Shown here piece by piece: positions 28,187-37,683 of a DNA stretch of 64,000 bases. The notes below the pieces were generated by a model. It was given only the letters and a program-made list of their open reading frames with translations. It made no database searches and was not told the origin of the DNA. Made by a program: the position numbers and the translations under genes. The number at the start of each line of letters is the position of its first letter. Position 1 is the first letter of the stretch. Source of the DNA: Flavobacteriaceae bacterium PS02337 (GTDB lineage: Bacteria; Bacteroidota; Bacteroidia; Flavobacteriales; Flavobacteriaceae); contig JASCOE010000004.1 of the NCBI GenBank assembly GCA_029959285.1, positions 1 to 64,000 of the forward strand. Reading direction: 5' to 3'.

Positions 28187-29594
28187 ATTTCAATCCGTTA
28201 ACCGAAACGTTGACCGTTCCATTTATTTTGATGAAAGCAATAATTGCCTGATTTGTCAATTGAATTTTATCGAATTGAATATCTTCCATTTTTCCGTTGA
28301 CAAATACACCGGGCATCGGAGAATAATTCTTTAAGTAACCTGCCATGTTTTTTTTGCCTTCTTCTAAATTAGGTTGAATTGAATAGCGACAACTTTCTTC
28401 CATTTTTCTTAAAACATAACCTTGAGCCAACCAATTTGCTGTTCTCATAAGCTTGCTTTTTGTATCTAAAACATAATCTAATTTGTCAAAATAAATTTCT
28501 TTTTTCTGAGGGTTATACTGTGGAAAACCGTTTAAATATAGTGTTCCGTTTATAGAACCTAATACATCTAGAGCTATCACCATTTTACCATCTTTATGCC
28601 AAATGGAAACATTTTTCACGGTTACTTTTTTGCTTCCTGATCCAAATTCTTGTCCAGCAAAATTCTTAGTCATAATCTTTGAAGCGTCTACATAACTTGA
28701 AATCGCTGCGATATTAGCAGAAATTTGATTCGGAATTTTTGTAACTGGCTTCAAAACAATTTTGTTTGCATTAAATTTAGATTCTGGTTGTTTTCCTACA
28801 ATCGTTTCCATATTGCATTTCATTCCCATATCAAGCAAGAAAGAATCGTTTTTAAGTTTGGCGTTTGTTGAATAAATTTCAATAGGAACAATTCGCAGCC
28901 AGCTTTCGTAAGTATCGCTCATTTGAAACGGAGTACAGATTTTTTCAACAGCTTGAAGTACATTCGGTTTAAAATCCATTGACTTTTCAATAGATTCGTC
29001 AATTGTCTTTTCTAATTTATTTTTAAAAATAGAAATAGCAGGATTGATTAAATATGTAATAGGCATATTTTTACCAAAAACGTTCATGGTTGGACTTTCG
29101 CTCCATTCAATAGATTTAAATTCCGTTTTGGTTGTTAGTTTCCAGTTTGTTAAAGCTGTTTCGCTAGACAATGTTATGGTTCCGTTTAAATTAAATTCTC
29201 TAACATCGTATAATTCTACACCTAACTTTTTGGTACCAATTCGGTATTTAATATTCGCTTTAAGCGGTAAAATTGTTTTAATTTTTTTATCAGGGTTTGA
29301 AGGATCGTTCTGAATTTTTACAGGAGCTTGCTTCCATATTTTCATTTCAATATCATCATCTTCGATGTTATTGTCTTCATAAATTAACCCATTTAAAAGA
29401 GCATTTGTCTGATTTTCGATATCACTCAATTTAATAGTAATCGGTAAATTGATAAACGAAGGATTGCTGTCGTAAACCAGCGGACTTGCATCGTCTGGTT
29501 CTGGTTTTAATGTTTCTAATTTTTGAGTAGAAGAACAGCCTGTTAACATGGCAAGTGCCATAAACATTGAAAAAGTCGAAGTAAGTTTCATCAA
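28185..29594 (-). CDS. DUF4403 family lipoprotein
   Basis: 469 residues. The signal peptide ends in a lipobox (AMLTGCSS), so this is an exported lipoprotein. The rest fits DUF4403: an early segment with YDSNPSFINLPITIKLSDIE, paired long beta-rich halves, and a final segment with FVNGKMEDIQFDKIQLTNQAI. Proteins of this type resemble lipid-carrying tubular beta-sheet domains, but no activity is established. It is a single gene convergent with the SCO operon. Confidence 0.85.
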   Translation of the reverse strand: MMKLTSTFSMFMALAMLTGCSSTQKLETLKPEPDDASPLVYDSNPSFINLPITIKLSDIENQTNALLNGLIYEDNNIEDDDIEMKIWKQAPVKIQNDPSNPDKKIKTILPLKANIKYRIGTKKLGVELYDVREFNLNGTITLSSETALTNWKLTTKTEFKSIEWSESPTMNVFGKNMPITYLINPAISIFKNKLEKTIDESIEKSMDFKPNVLQAVEKICTPFQMSDTYESWLRIVPIEIYSTNAKLKNDSFLLDMGMKCNMETIVGKQPESKFNANKIVLKPVTKIPNQISANIAAISSYVDASKIMTKNFAGQEFGSGSKKVTVKNVSIWHKDGKMVIALDVLGSINGTLYLNGFPQYNPQKKEIYFDKLDYVLDTKSKLMRTANWLAQGYVLRKMEESCRYSIQPNLEEGKKNMAGYLKNYSPMPGVFVNGKMEDIQFDKIQLTNQAIIAFIKINGTVNVSVNGLK

Positions 29595-29769
29595 TATGAA
29601 TTTTTATTACTTGGGTAAAATTACGAAAACAATCATATTTTATTAAAAAAGTGTAACAATTAGTAAAGATCGAAGTCTTATACTAAAAAGGTAACGAAAA
29701 TTATTAACTTTTTATTATCATAATTTACTTAATAAAAATGTTATTATTGTCTAAAAATTTAACAATACC

Positions 29770-30471
29770 ATGATTGAAATTAAAGATTTACACAAATCCT
29801 ATAAAATGGGAAGTTCGGAATTACACGTCTTAAAAGGTATTAATTTTAATATTGAAGAAGGTGAATTAGTTGCAATCATGGGGTCATCTGGTTCTGGTAA
29901 ATCGACACTTCTAAATATCTTAGGAATTTTAGATGAGGCAGATTCTGGAAGTTATATTTTAGATAAAACTCCTATTAAAAAATTGAACGAAACCATTGCG
30001 TCAAGATACCGTAATAAATTCTTAGGTTTTGTTTTTCAATCTTTTAATTTGATTAACTACAAATCAGCACTGGATAACGTTGCAATGCCATTATATTACC
30101 AAGGCATTAAAAGAAAAGAGCGTTATGATATTGCTATGAAATATTTAGAGAAAGTAGGTTTAGGCACACATTCTCATCATTTACCAAGTGAACTTTCTGG
30201 AGGTCAGAAACAACGTGTGGCTATTGCTAGAGCGTTGGCTTCAAATCCAAAAGTTTTATTGGCAGATGAGCCTACAGGAGCACTTGATACGAAAACTTCT
30301 TATGAAGTGATGGAACTTATTCAGGGAATTAACGATGAAGGAAAAACTATCTTAATTGTTACACACGAACCTGATATTGCTGCAATGTGCAAAAGAAACG
30401 TAGTCCTAAAAGATGGATTAATTATCGACGATAAAAAAGTAGAACAAGTTAGAGCTTCGTCTTATGTTTAA
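29770..30471 (+). CDS. MacB/LolD-type ABC transporter ATP-binding protein
   Basis: 233 residues. Walker A GSSGSGKST (38-46), signature LSGGQKQRVAIARAL (about 142) and Walker B VLLADEPTGALD (about 165) are intact. It is the closest relative type of MacB/LolD/FtsE ATPases that drive mechanotransmission permeases. It is first in a run of six genes with two FtsX-type permeases, two adaptors and a TolC-like channel. It overlaps the first permease by 8 bases. It energises export from the periplasm or inner membrane; the substrate is unknown. Confidence 0.95.
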   Translation: MIEIKDLHKSYKMGSSELHVLKGINFNIEEGELVAIMGSSGSGKSTLLNILGILDEADSGSYILDKTPIKKLNETIASRYRNKFLGFVFQSFNLINYKSALDNVAMPLYYQGIKRKERYDIAMKYLEKVGLGTHSHHLPSELSGGQKQRVAIARALASNPKVLLADEPTGALDTKTSYEVMELIQGINDEGKTILIVTHEPDIAAMCKRNVVLKDGLIIDDKKVEQVRASSYV

Positions 30472-31708
30472 TATCGAACGTTGGCAAGAAATATTTGAAG
30501 CCATTTCTAAAAACCGATTAAGAACATTCTTAACAGGAATTTCTGTTGCCTCAGGAATATTTATTTTGGTGATTTTGCTTGGTGCAGGTAAAGGTCTTCA
30601 AAATGGAATTGAAAAACAATTTGAACGTGATGCTGCCGGAATTATTGAAGTTTGGTCTGGAACTACGACTAAACAATATAAAGGTTTAAATCCGGGAAGA
30701 CAAATTCAATTTCGAAATAGCGATTATAATCAGTCGGTTCAAAAATTTGAAGACAAATTAGATTTGAGAGCTTCAACAAATAATTATTGGGGACAGCCTT
30801 TTGCGTATGGAAAAGAATCTGGCAGTTATCAGTTTAGAGGTGTTGACCCAGATTATGGCGGAATTGAAAACTTAACCATTGTTGAAGGCCGATATATAAA
30901 TGCCAAAGACATGGAAAATAACGCGAAAGTGGCTGTTATCGGAATGAAATTGAAGAACGATTTGCTTAAAGAAAAAGAGGCTTTAGGAGAACAAATCTTG
31001 ATTAACAATATTAGTTTTAAGGTAATTGGTGTATTTACTGATCCAGGAGGAGAAAGAGAAGAAACCCGCGCGTATTTGCCATTAACTACTGTACAAAAGA
31101 CATTTGGCGGAGGTGATAAAATCAGCAATTTGTTTTTTACATTAAAAAAGACAAATAATTATGATGAAGCATTGGCTCAATCTGAAAAGTTTACTCAAGA
31201 TTTAAAAGATCTTTTAAAGAGTAAAAATATGGTTTCTCCTGAGGATGACAGTGGTGTGGGAGTTTACAATTCGGTTAAAGATGCCAAACAGTTTTATGAT
31301 TTGAACTTATATATCAGACTATTTTTTTGGTGGGTTGGTATTTGCACGATTATAGCGGGAGTTGTTGGAGTGAGCAATATCATGCTTATTATAGTGAAAG
31401 AACGTACAAAAGAAATTGGAATTAGAAAAGCTCTTGGAGCATCACCATTTTCGATTATCTCAATGATTCTTCATGAATCAATATTTATTACCACAATCGC
31501 TGGTTTTGTTGGCTTATTAGGAAGTTTACTTTTGTTAGAATTTGTTGGTCCAATGGTTCAAAGTGAATTTTTTAGAAACCCAGAAGTAGATTTTAGTGTA
31601 GCGTTAACTACCTTAATTTTACTTGTTTTTGCAGGGGCTATGGCCGGATTTTTTCCAGCCTACAGAGCGGCCAAAATTAAACCTATTGTAGCACTTAGAG
31701 ACGAATAA
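30464..31708 (+). CDS. MacB-type ABC transporter permease 1
   Basis: 414 residues. One N-terminal transmembrane helix (about 20-42), a periplasmic MacB_PCD domain (about 45-275), then three C-terminal helices (FtsX domain), with the coupling sequence IIVKERTKEIGIRKALGAS. This is the four-helix mechanotransmission topology. It is separated by 2 bp from a homologous second permease, so the functional transporter is probably a heterodimer driven by the upstream ATPase. Confidence 0.93.
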   Translation: MFNIERWQEIFEAISKNRLRTFLTGISVASGIFILVILLGAGKGLQNGIEKQFERDAAGIIEVWSGTTTKQYKGLNPGRQIQFRNSDYNQSVQKFEDKLDLRASTNNYWGQPFAYGKESGSYQFRGVDPDYGGIENLTIVEGRYINAKDMENNAKVAVIGMKLKNDLLKEKEALGEQILINNISFKVIGVFTDPGGEREETRAYLPLTTVQKTFGGGDKISNLFFTLKKTNNYDEALAQSEKFTQDLKDLLKSKNMVSPEDDSGVGVYNSVKDAKQFYDLNLYIRLFFWWVGICTIIAGVVGVSNIMLIIVKERTKEIGIRKALGASPFSIISMILHESIFITTIAGFVGLLGSLLLLEFVGPMVQSEFFRNPEVDFSVALTTLILLVFAGAMAGFFPAYRAAKIKPIVALRDE

Positions 31709-31710
31709 TT

Positions 31711-32976
31711 ATGTTTAACAGAGATAATTGGGACGAAATTTTACAGGCTTTAACAGCAAATGTATTCAGAACTATTCTGACTGCATTTGGAGTGTTTTGG
31801 GGTATTTTTATTTTGGTAATTCTTTTGGCGGCTGGAAACGGATTGGAAAATGGCGTAAAAAAAGGTTTTGACGGAATAGCAACAAACACCATGTTTATGT
31901 GGAGTCAGACAACATCAAAAGCGTATAAAGGTTTACCAAAAACACGTCGTTACGATTTTAGAAATAGTGATGTTGCAGCATTAAAACAAGCTTTGCCAGA
32001 TTTGCTATATGTTTCGCCAAGAAATCAGCTTGGAGATTTTAATGGAACAAATAATGTGGTTAGAGGAACAAAAACTTCGGCTTTTACCATTTATGGAGAT
32101 TATCCAGAATTGATTAAGCAACAGCCAATGGATATCATTAAAGGACGTTTTGTAAATCAGCAAGATATTAATGAACGTCGAAAAATAGCGGTAATCGGAA
32201 AAGGAGTTATTAGTGAACTTTACGGAAAAGAGGAAGAAGCAGTTGGAACTTATATAAAAATAAACGGTGTGAATTTTATGGTTGTTGGAGTGTATTCTTC
32301 GAAACAGCAAGGAGGAAATGCCGAACAAGAACAAAAGAACATCTTTATTCCTTTTACTACTTTTCAGCAAGCGTTTAATTATGGAGATAAAGTAGGATGG
32401 ATGGCGCTTACAGCAAAAGACGAATCTTCGATTACCGAACTAAAACCTAAAATTTTAGAACTTATAAAATCCTTACATTCAATAAATCCAACAGATGATC
32501 GTGCAGTTGGAAATTTTGATTTGTACGAACAATTTAATAAGGTTCAAAGCTTGTTTAATATTCTAAAAGTGATTGCCTATTTTGTTGGAACATTGGTTCT
32601 AATTTCTGGTGTAATCGGAATTTCGAATATTATGCTTATTGTAGTAAAAGAACGTACCAAAGAAATTGGAATTAGGAGAGCTTTGGGAGCAACTCCTGGT
32701 GCAATTAGAAGACAAATTTTGTCAGAATCTATATTTTTAACCATCATTTCGGGAATGCTCGGAATTGCTGTTGCAACTGGAATTATAGCTCTTCTCAATA
32801 TGGCATTAGATTCTATGCCGCCCAGTGAAAACACGATGTTTGCTAATCCGAGTGTAGATTTAAGAGTAGTATTTGTGGCGTTATTAATATTAGTTGGTTC
32901 AGGATTATTGGCAGGATTTATTCCGGCGCAGACCGCAATTAATGTTAAACCTGTAGATGCTTTAAGAACAGAATAA
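31711..32976 (+). CDS. MacB-type ABC transporter permease 2
   Basis: 421 residues with the same layout as its neighbour: N-terminal helix (about 15-40), MacB periplasmic domain, and a C-terminal FtsX domain with IVVKERTKEIGIRRALGATPGAIRRQI. The two permeases clearly share ancestry but differ throughout, which fits heterodimer partners. A 37-bp gap leads to the first adaptor gene. Confidence 0.93.
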   Translation: MFNRDNWDEILQALTANVFRTILTAFGVFWGIFILVILLAAGNGLENGVKKGFDGIATNTMFMWSQTTSKAYKGLPKTRRYDFRNSDVAALKQALPDLLYVSPRNQLGDFNGTNNVVRGTKTSAFTIYGDYPELIKQQPMDIIKGRFVNQQDINERRKIAVIGKGVISELYGKEEEAVGTYIKINGVNFMVVGVYSSKQQGGNAEQEQKNIFIPFTTFQQAFNYGDKVGWMALTAKDESSITELKPKILELIKSLHSINPTDDRAVGNFDLYEQFNKVQSLFNILKVIAYFVGTLVLISGVIGISNIMLIVVKERTKEIGIRRALGATPGAIRRQILSESIFLTIISGMLGIAVATGIIALLNMALDSMPPSENTMFANPSVDLRVVFVALLILVGSGLLAGFIPAQTAINVKPVDALRTE

Positions 32977-33013
32977 ATTATCAATCAAAATAAATCGATT
33001 AAACCAAAAACAA

Positions 33014-34135
33014 ATGAAAAAAGGAGTAACGGTAACCATTTTAATATTTATTGCAATTGTTTTTTTTGGCGCACTTTACTATTTGTATGCTAAAAATCAA
33101 GAATCGCCGATTGTATTTAAAACGGAAAAAGCAGAAATCAAAACTATCGTAAAAAATACTATTGCGACAGGAAATATTCAACCTGACGAAGAGGTTCTAA
33201 TCAAACCAAATATTTCAGGAATTATTGAACAAGTGTACATCAAAGCTGGAGAAAAAATCAAAGCTGGTGATATGATTGCTAAAATTAGAGTTGTAGCCAA
33301 TGTTTCGAATGTAAGTAGTACTCAGAATCAGGTTCAGACCGCTAAAATTGCTTTAGATAATCAAGAAAGAGTTTATAAAAGACAAAAAACATTGTTTGAA
33401 AAAGATGTAATTTCTGCTAATGATTTTGATGCGGCTCAAGTAGCTTATAATCAGGCGAAACAAACATATTTGGCAGCAAAACAAAACTTAGATATTGTTA
33501 AAACTGGAACAACTTCGTCTTTAGGAAGTTATGCTAATACTTTGATTCGTTCTACAGTAAACGGAATGGTTTTAGACGTTCCGGTAAAAGTTGGAAATCA
33601 GGTAATTGAAAGTAATAATTTTAATGAAGGAACAACAATTGCGAGCGTTGCAGATGTTGGAAGAATGATTTTTATTGGTAAAATTGACGAATCTGAAGTT
33701 GGAAAAATCAAAGAAAAAATGCCAATTGAAATTACAATTGGTGCTATCGAGAATAAAAAATTCGACGCTGTTTTAAATTATATTGCACCAAAAGGAGTTA
33801 CAGAAAATGGAGCAATTCAGTTTCAAATAAAAGCGCAAATGATCAATAGAGATGATACATTTATTAGAGCAGGTTTAAGTGCAAATGCTTCTATTATTTT
33901 AGAAAAAGCAGATAAAATTTTAGCGATTAAAGAATCGTTAGTTCAATTTGACAAAAAAACACAAAAGCCTTATGTGGAAGTTGAAACAGCTCCACAGAAA
34001 TTTCAAAGAAGAGATTTAGTTCTTGGCGTTAGTGACGGAATCTACGTTCAAGTTAAAAGTGGCATAAAAGATACCGATAAAATCAAAATTTGGAACCAAG
34101 GTTTGATTAACGAAGGAGATAAAGATAAAAAATAA
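33014..34135 (+). CDS. HlyD/MacA-type periplasmic adaptor 1
   Basis: 373 residues. N-terminal membrane anchor (about 5-25); lipoyl-like halves around VLIKPNISGIIEQVYIKAGEKIKAGD and STVNGMVLDVPVKVGNQVI; a helical hairpin between them (about 100-165); beta-barrel and membrane-proximal domains after. It bridges the MacB-type permeases and the TolC-like channel encoded next. A second adaptor follows the channel gene, so each may serve a different state or substrate. Confidence 0.92.
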   Translation: MKKGVTVTILIFIAIVFFGALYYLYAKNQESPIVFKTEKAEIKTIVKNTIATGNIQPDEEVLIKPNISGIIEQVYIKAGEKIKAGDMIAKIRVVANVSNVSSTQNQVQTAKIALDNQERVYKRQKTLFEKDVISANDFDAAQVAYNQAKQTYLAAKQNLDIVKTGTTSSLGSYANTLIRSTVNGMVLDVPVKVGNQVIESNNFNEGTTIASVADVGRMIFIGKIDESEVGKIKEKMPIEITIGAIENKKFDAVLNYIAPKGVTENGAIQFQIKAQMINRDDTFIRAGLSANASIILEKADKILAIKESLVQFDKKTQKPYVEVETAPQKFQRRDLVLGVSDGIYVQVKSGIKDTDKIKIWNQGLINEGDKDKK

Positions 34136-34177
34136 GCTAATTTGAAGGTTTAAGGATCTTTTGGTTTTAAAAAATGT

Positions 34178-34185
34178 TAAATTTG
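34178..34185 (+). promoter_or_regulatory. -7 promoter element upstream of the TolC-like gene
   Basis: TAAATTTG matches TAnnTTTG, 35 bases upstream of the ATG, in the largest gap (85 bp) within the exporter cluster. It may give the channel gene extra expression. Confidence 0.45.
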
Positions 34186-34220
34186 CGTAGTTCGGTTTAC
34201 TGCGCTTTCATTAAAAATAT

Positions 34221-35672
34221 ATGAAAATAAACAAATATAATAGTCTGGTTTTTGCAATGTTATTCGGTTTCGGATTAACGAGCCAAGCGCAATCAAAACA
34301 ATGGACTTTAGAAGAATGTGTGAGATATGCACTTGAAAATAATATCACGATAAAATTGACAGAGCTAGATTTAAAATCTGCTGCGATTGATAAAAAAGGA
34401 GCGATTGGAAATTATTTGCCAGCAGTAAATGCAAATGCTTCGCACTCTTGGAATATTGGTTTGAACCAAAATATTACAACAGGTTTACTTGAAAATCAAA
34501 CAACACAATATTCTTCTGTAGGAGCTTCAGTTGGAGTTGATATCTACAAAGGACTTCAAAATCAAAATACGTTAAGAAGAGCAAATTTGGCTATTGTTGC
34601 TTCAAAATATCAATTGCTAAAAATGCAAGAAGATATTTCTTTGAACGTTGCAAGTGCATTTTTGCAAATTTTATCTAATAAAGAAGATTTAAAAGTAAAA
34701 AAAGAGCAATTGTTAATTGATGAAAAGAGATATGCTCGATCTGAAGAAATGGTAAACGCAGGAACAATTCCGCGTGGAGATTTGTTCGATTTGAAAGCGA
34801 CTGTTGCAACAGATAAACAAAATATTGCCGTTTCTGAAAACAATTTATTAATTTCAAAATTGAGTTTAGCACAACTTTTACAATTAAAAGAATTTGCTGA
34901 TTTTGATGTTGTCGATAATAATAAATTGGAAGATGAGAATAATATTTTAGCGCAGTCTCCAATTGCCATTTATGATAAAGCTAGAGAAATCAGAACTGAT
35001 TTAAAATTGGCACAAACGAACCTTGAAATTGCAGAGAAAAATGTGGCAATTGCAAAAGGAGTATATCAGCCAACTTTAAGTGCTTTTTATAATTTCAATA
35101 CAAGAGCAAGTTATTCTGATATTATAACAGGATCTACTTTAAACACAGCAAATCCAACTACTCAGATTGGTTATGTGCAAGGAACAAATCAACCCGTTTT
35201 AAGAGACAATTATTCGTCTGTTTTGGGGAATGCAGCGCCTATTTTTGATCAGTTTAATGATAATAAAGGACAATCTTTTGGGCTTCAGCTTTCGGTACCG
35301 ATTTTTAATGGTTTTTCTGCACGAAATAATGTTGAAAGAAACAAAGTAAGTTTAGAGAAATCTAAAATAGATTTAGAACAAAAAAGTTTAGATTTGCAAC
35401 GTAATGTTTATACCGCTTTTACAGATGCAAAAGCTGCTTTAAATACGTACGAATCGGCTACTGTTACTTTGGAAGCAAGACAGCAAGCATACAATTACGC
35501 AAAAGAAAAATATGATGTTGGTTTGATGAATTCATTTGATTTTACGCAAGCACAAACATTGTTGACTAATGCACAATCTGATGTAATCAGAACAAAATAT
35601 GATTACATGTTTAAAATTAAAATACTTGAATTTTATTTCGGAATTCCAATTGTTCCAATTATTACAAAATAA
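34221..35672 (+). CDS. TolC family outer-membrane channel protein
   Basis: 483 residues. Signal peptide (about 1-24, ending SQAQ), then WTLEECVRYALENNITIK, the usual opening of Bacteroidota TolC proteins. Two internally related OEP repeats (about 30-225 and 245-470) are rich in coiled-coil heptads. As a trimer it would form the outer-membrane exit duct for the MacB-type exporter. It lies between the two adaptor genes. Confidence 0.93.
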   Translation: MKINKYNSLVFAMLFGFGLTSQAQSKQWTLEECVRYALENNITIKLTELDLKSAAIDKKGAIGNYLPAVNANASHSWNIGLNQNITTGLLENQTTQYSSVGASVGVDIYKGLQNQNTLRRANLAIVASKYQLLKMQEDISLNVASAFLQILSNKEDLKVKKEQLLIDEKRYARSEEMVNAGTIPRGDLFDLKATVATDKQNIAVSENNLLISKLSLAQLLQLKEFADFDVVDNNKLEDENNILAQSPIAIYDKAREIRTDLKLAQTNLEIAEKNVAIAKGVYQPTLSAFYNFNTRASYSDIITGSTLNTANPTTQIGYVQGTNQPVLRDNYSSVLGNAAPIFDQFNDNKGQSFGLQLSVPIFNGFSARNNVERNKVSLEKSKIDLEQKSLDLQRNVYTAFTDAKAALNTYESATVTLEARQQAYNYAKEKYDVGLMNSFDFTQAQTLLTNAQSDVIRTKYDYMFKIKILEFYFGIPIVPIITK

Positions 35673-35678
35673 TTTATT

Positions 35679-36971
35679 ATGTCAAAAAAAACAGTTTATT
35701 TCCTAGTAGGTGGCGCAATAGTACTTATCATCGCATTAGTGGGGCTTAAAAAAGGAGGAGTAATAGGAAATAAAGATGAAGGAAAAGAAGTTGAAACTTC
35801 AAAAGTAATGGCTTCAACAATTGTTGAAACCGTTTCGGCAACAGGAAAAATTCAACCAGAAATTGAAGTTAAAATCGCTTCAATGGTATCTGGTGAAATT
35901 ATCGCCTTAAATGTAAAAGAAGGACAAGTTGTTAAAAAAGGAGAGTTATTGGTCAAAATAAATCCAGATTTATATACTTCTGGTTTAGATCGATCTGTTG
36001 CTAATCTTGCCGGAACAAAAGCTAGTTTGACTCAGTCTGATGCAAGTTTTAAAGAAGCAAAAGCGAGCTATGAACGTAATAAAATATTATATGATAAAGG
36101 TGTAATCTCAAAATCAGATTGGGACAAAGCTATTTCGACTTATGAAGTTGCTAAAGCGACAAAACAAAGTGCCTATTATAATGTTCAAAGTGCTTCGGCA
36201 TCTGTTACAGAAGCTAAAGATAACTTAGGAAGAACTACAATTTATTCTCCTGCAGATGGAACAATTTCTGTTTTGAATGTAGAATTGGGAGAAAGAGTTT
36301 TAGGAACGCAGCAAATGGCAGGAACTGAACTTTTGCGTGTTGCAAACCTTAATAATATGGAGGTTGAAGTTGACGTAAATGAAAATGATATTGTAAAAAT
36401 TAAAATAGGAGACGAGGCAAATGTTGAAGTTGATGCTTATTTGAAAAAGAAATTTAAAGGAACTGTAACCAGCATTTCAAATTCTGCGAGTACAACTTTA
36501 ACTTCAGATCAAGTAACAAACTTTAAAGTTAAAGTTCGCATTCTAAAAGAATCATACCAAGATTTGTTAGAAGGAAAGCCAAGTACATATTCTCCTTTCA
36601 GACCTGGAATGACAGCTACGGTAGATATTATCACAACAAGAAAAACAAATGTTTTAGCAGTGCCAATTAGTTCTGTGGTGGTAAAATCGGATACTTCAGC
36701 TGTAAAAGAAATTAAAATAGATGCGCCTGAAGATGATAAAAAAGCGGCTCCAAAAAATGATCAAAAATTTGAATGTGTTTTTGTGAAAGTTGGAGATAAA
36801 GCTCAAATTAGAGTTATTAAAACAGGAATTCAGGACGATACCAACATTGAAGTGATGTCTGGCTTAAAACCTGGAGATGTTGTAATTACAGGTCCATATA
36901 CTACAGTTTCTAAAGATCTTAATTCTGGTGATAAGGTAAAACTTAAAGCAGCAGGTGCTCCAAAGAAATAA
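35679..36971 (+). CDS. RND/MacA-type periplasmic adaptor 2
   Basis: 430 residues with an N-terminal anchor (about 5-24), lipoyl-like segments (KIASMVSGEIIALNVKEGQVVKKGE and TIYSPADGTISVLNVELGERV), an alpha hairpin (about 95-175), a beta-barrel and a C-terminal membrane-proximal domain. A Lys/Asp-rich loop (about 350-362, with DAPEDDKKAAPKND) interrupts the C-terminal part. It starts 6 bp after the TolC-like gene, clearly the same operon. Confidence 0.92.
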   Translation: MSKKTVYFLVGGAIVLIIALVGLKKGGVIGNKDEGKEVETSKVMASTIVETVSATGKIQPEIEVKIASMVSGEIIALNVKEGQVVKKGELLVKINPDLYTSGLDRSVANLAGTKASLTQSDASFKEAKASYERNKILYDKGVISKSDWDKAISTYEVAKATKQSAYYNVQSASASVTEAKDNLGRTTIYSPADGTISVLNVELGERVLGTQQMAGTELLRVANLNNMEVEVDVNENDIVKIKIGDEANVEVDAYLKKKFKGTVTSISNSASTTLTSDQVTNFKVKVRILKESYQDLLEGKPSTYSPFRPGMTATVDIITTRKTNVLAVPISSVVVKSDTSAVKEIKIDAPEDDKKAAPKNDQKFECVFVKVGDKAQIRVIKTGIQDDTNIEVMSGLKPGDVVITGPYTTVSKDLNSGDKVKLKAAGAPKK

Positions 36972-37007
36972 TAAAAACAATTCCATAATATTTTAAAATT
37001 TAATACT

Positions 37008-37679
37008 TTGTCTTTTATTCTCAACATCGAAACGGCTACTAAAAATTGTTCTGTATCTGTCGCAAAAGATGGAAAAACTATTGCTTGCAATGAGCTTGCT
37101 GATGAAGGATATTCGCATGCTGAAAAGCTTCACGTTTTTATTGAAGAAGTAATTACAAGCGCAGGAATTTCTGTTCAAGATTTAGCGACAATTGCAGTTA
37201 GTCAAGGTCCAGGATCTTATACAGGATTAAGAATTGGTGTTTCGGCGGCTAAAGGTTTGTGTTATGCTTTAAATATTCCGTTGATTGCTGTTGATACATT
37301 ACAAACTTTAGCTTCTCAGGCTGAAGTTACAGATGGAAAAATTATTCCGATGTTAGATGCGCGACGTATGGAAGTTTACAGTGCTGTTTTTAATTCGGAT
37401 TTAACAATCGATAGAGCTATTAAAGCTGAGATTATTGACGAAAATTCATTTCAAGAATATACAGACAAACTTTACTTTGTAGGTGATTGTGCCGACAAAT
37501 GTAAACCAGTTTTAACTAAAGAGAATTTTATATTTTTAGAAGATGTAAAATATCCTTCTGCAAATGCAATGAGTAAAATCAGTTATGAGAAATATCAAAA
37601 AAGCGACACTGTAGATGTCGCTTATTTTGAACCTTATTATTTGAAAGATTTTATGATTGCTCCTCCAAAAAAACAGTAA
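37008..37679 (+). CDS. tsaB: tRNA threonylcarbamoyladenosine biosynthesis protein TsaB
   Basis: 223 residues from a TTG start (MSFILNIETATKNCSVSVAKDG). The ASKHA-fold signature SQGPGSYTGLRIGVSAAKGL is intact. TsaB partners TsaD and TsaE in making t6A37 of ANN-decoding tRNAs. No upstream ATG exists in frame, and the TTG places the first beta-strand correctly. It converges on the mscS gene with only 4 bp between stops and no clear terminator. Confidence 0.95.
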   Translation: MSFILNIETATKNCSVSVAKDGKTIACNELADEGYSHAEKLHVFIEEVITSAGISVQDLATIAVSQGPGSYTGLRIGVSAAKGLCYALNIPLIAVDTLQTLASQAEVTDGKIIPMLDARRMEVYSAVFNSDLTIDRAIKAEIIDENSFQEYTDKLYFVGDCADKCKPVLTKENFIFLEDVKYPSANAMSKISYEKYQKSDTVDVAYFEPYYLKDFMIAPPKKQ

Positions 37680-37683
37680 TATT

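Noticed and set aside
32005-32984. Two long minus-strand frames in the permease 2 gene
   Set aside because: The plus strand encodes a complete MacB-type permease with conserved motifs; the opposite frames are shadows.
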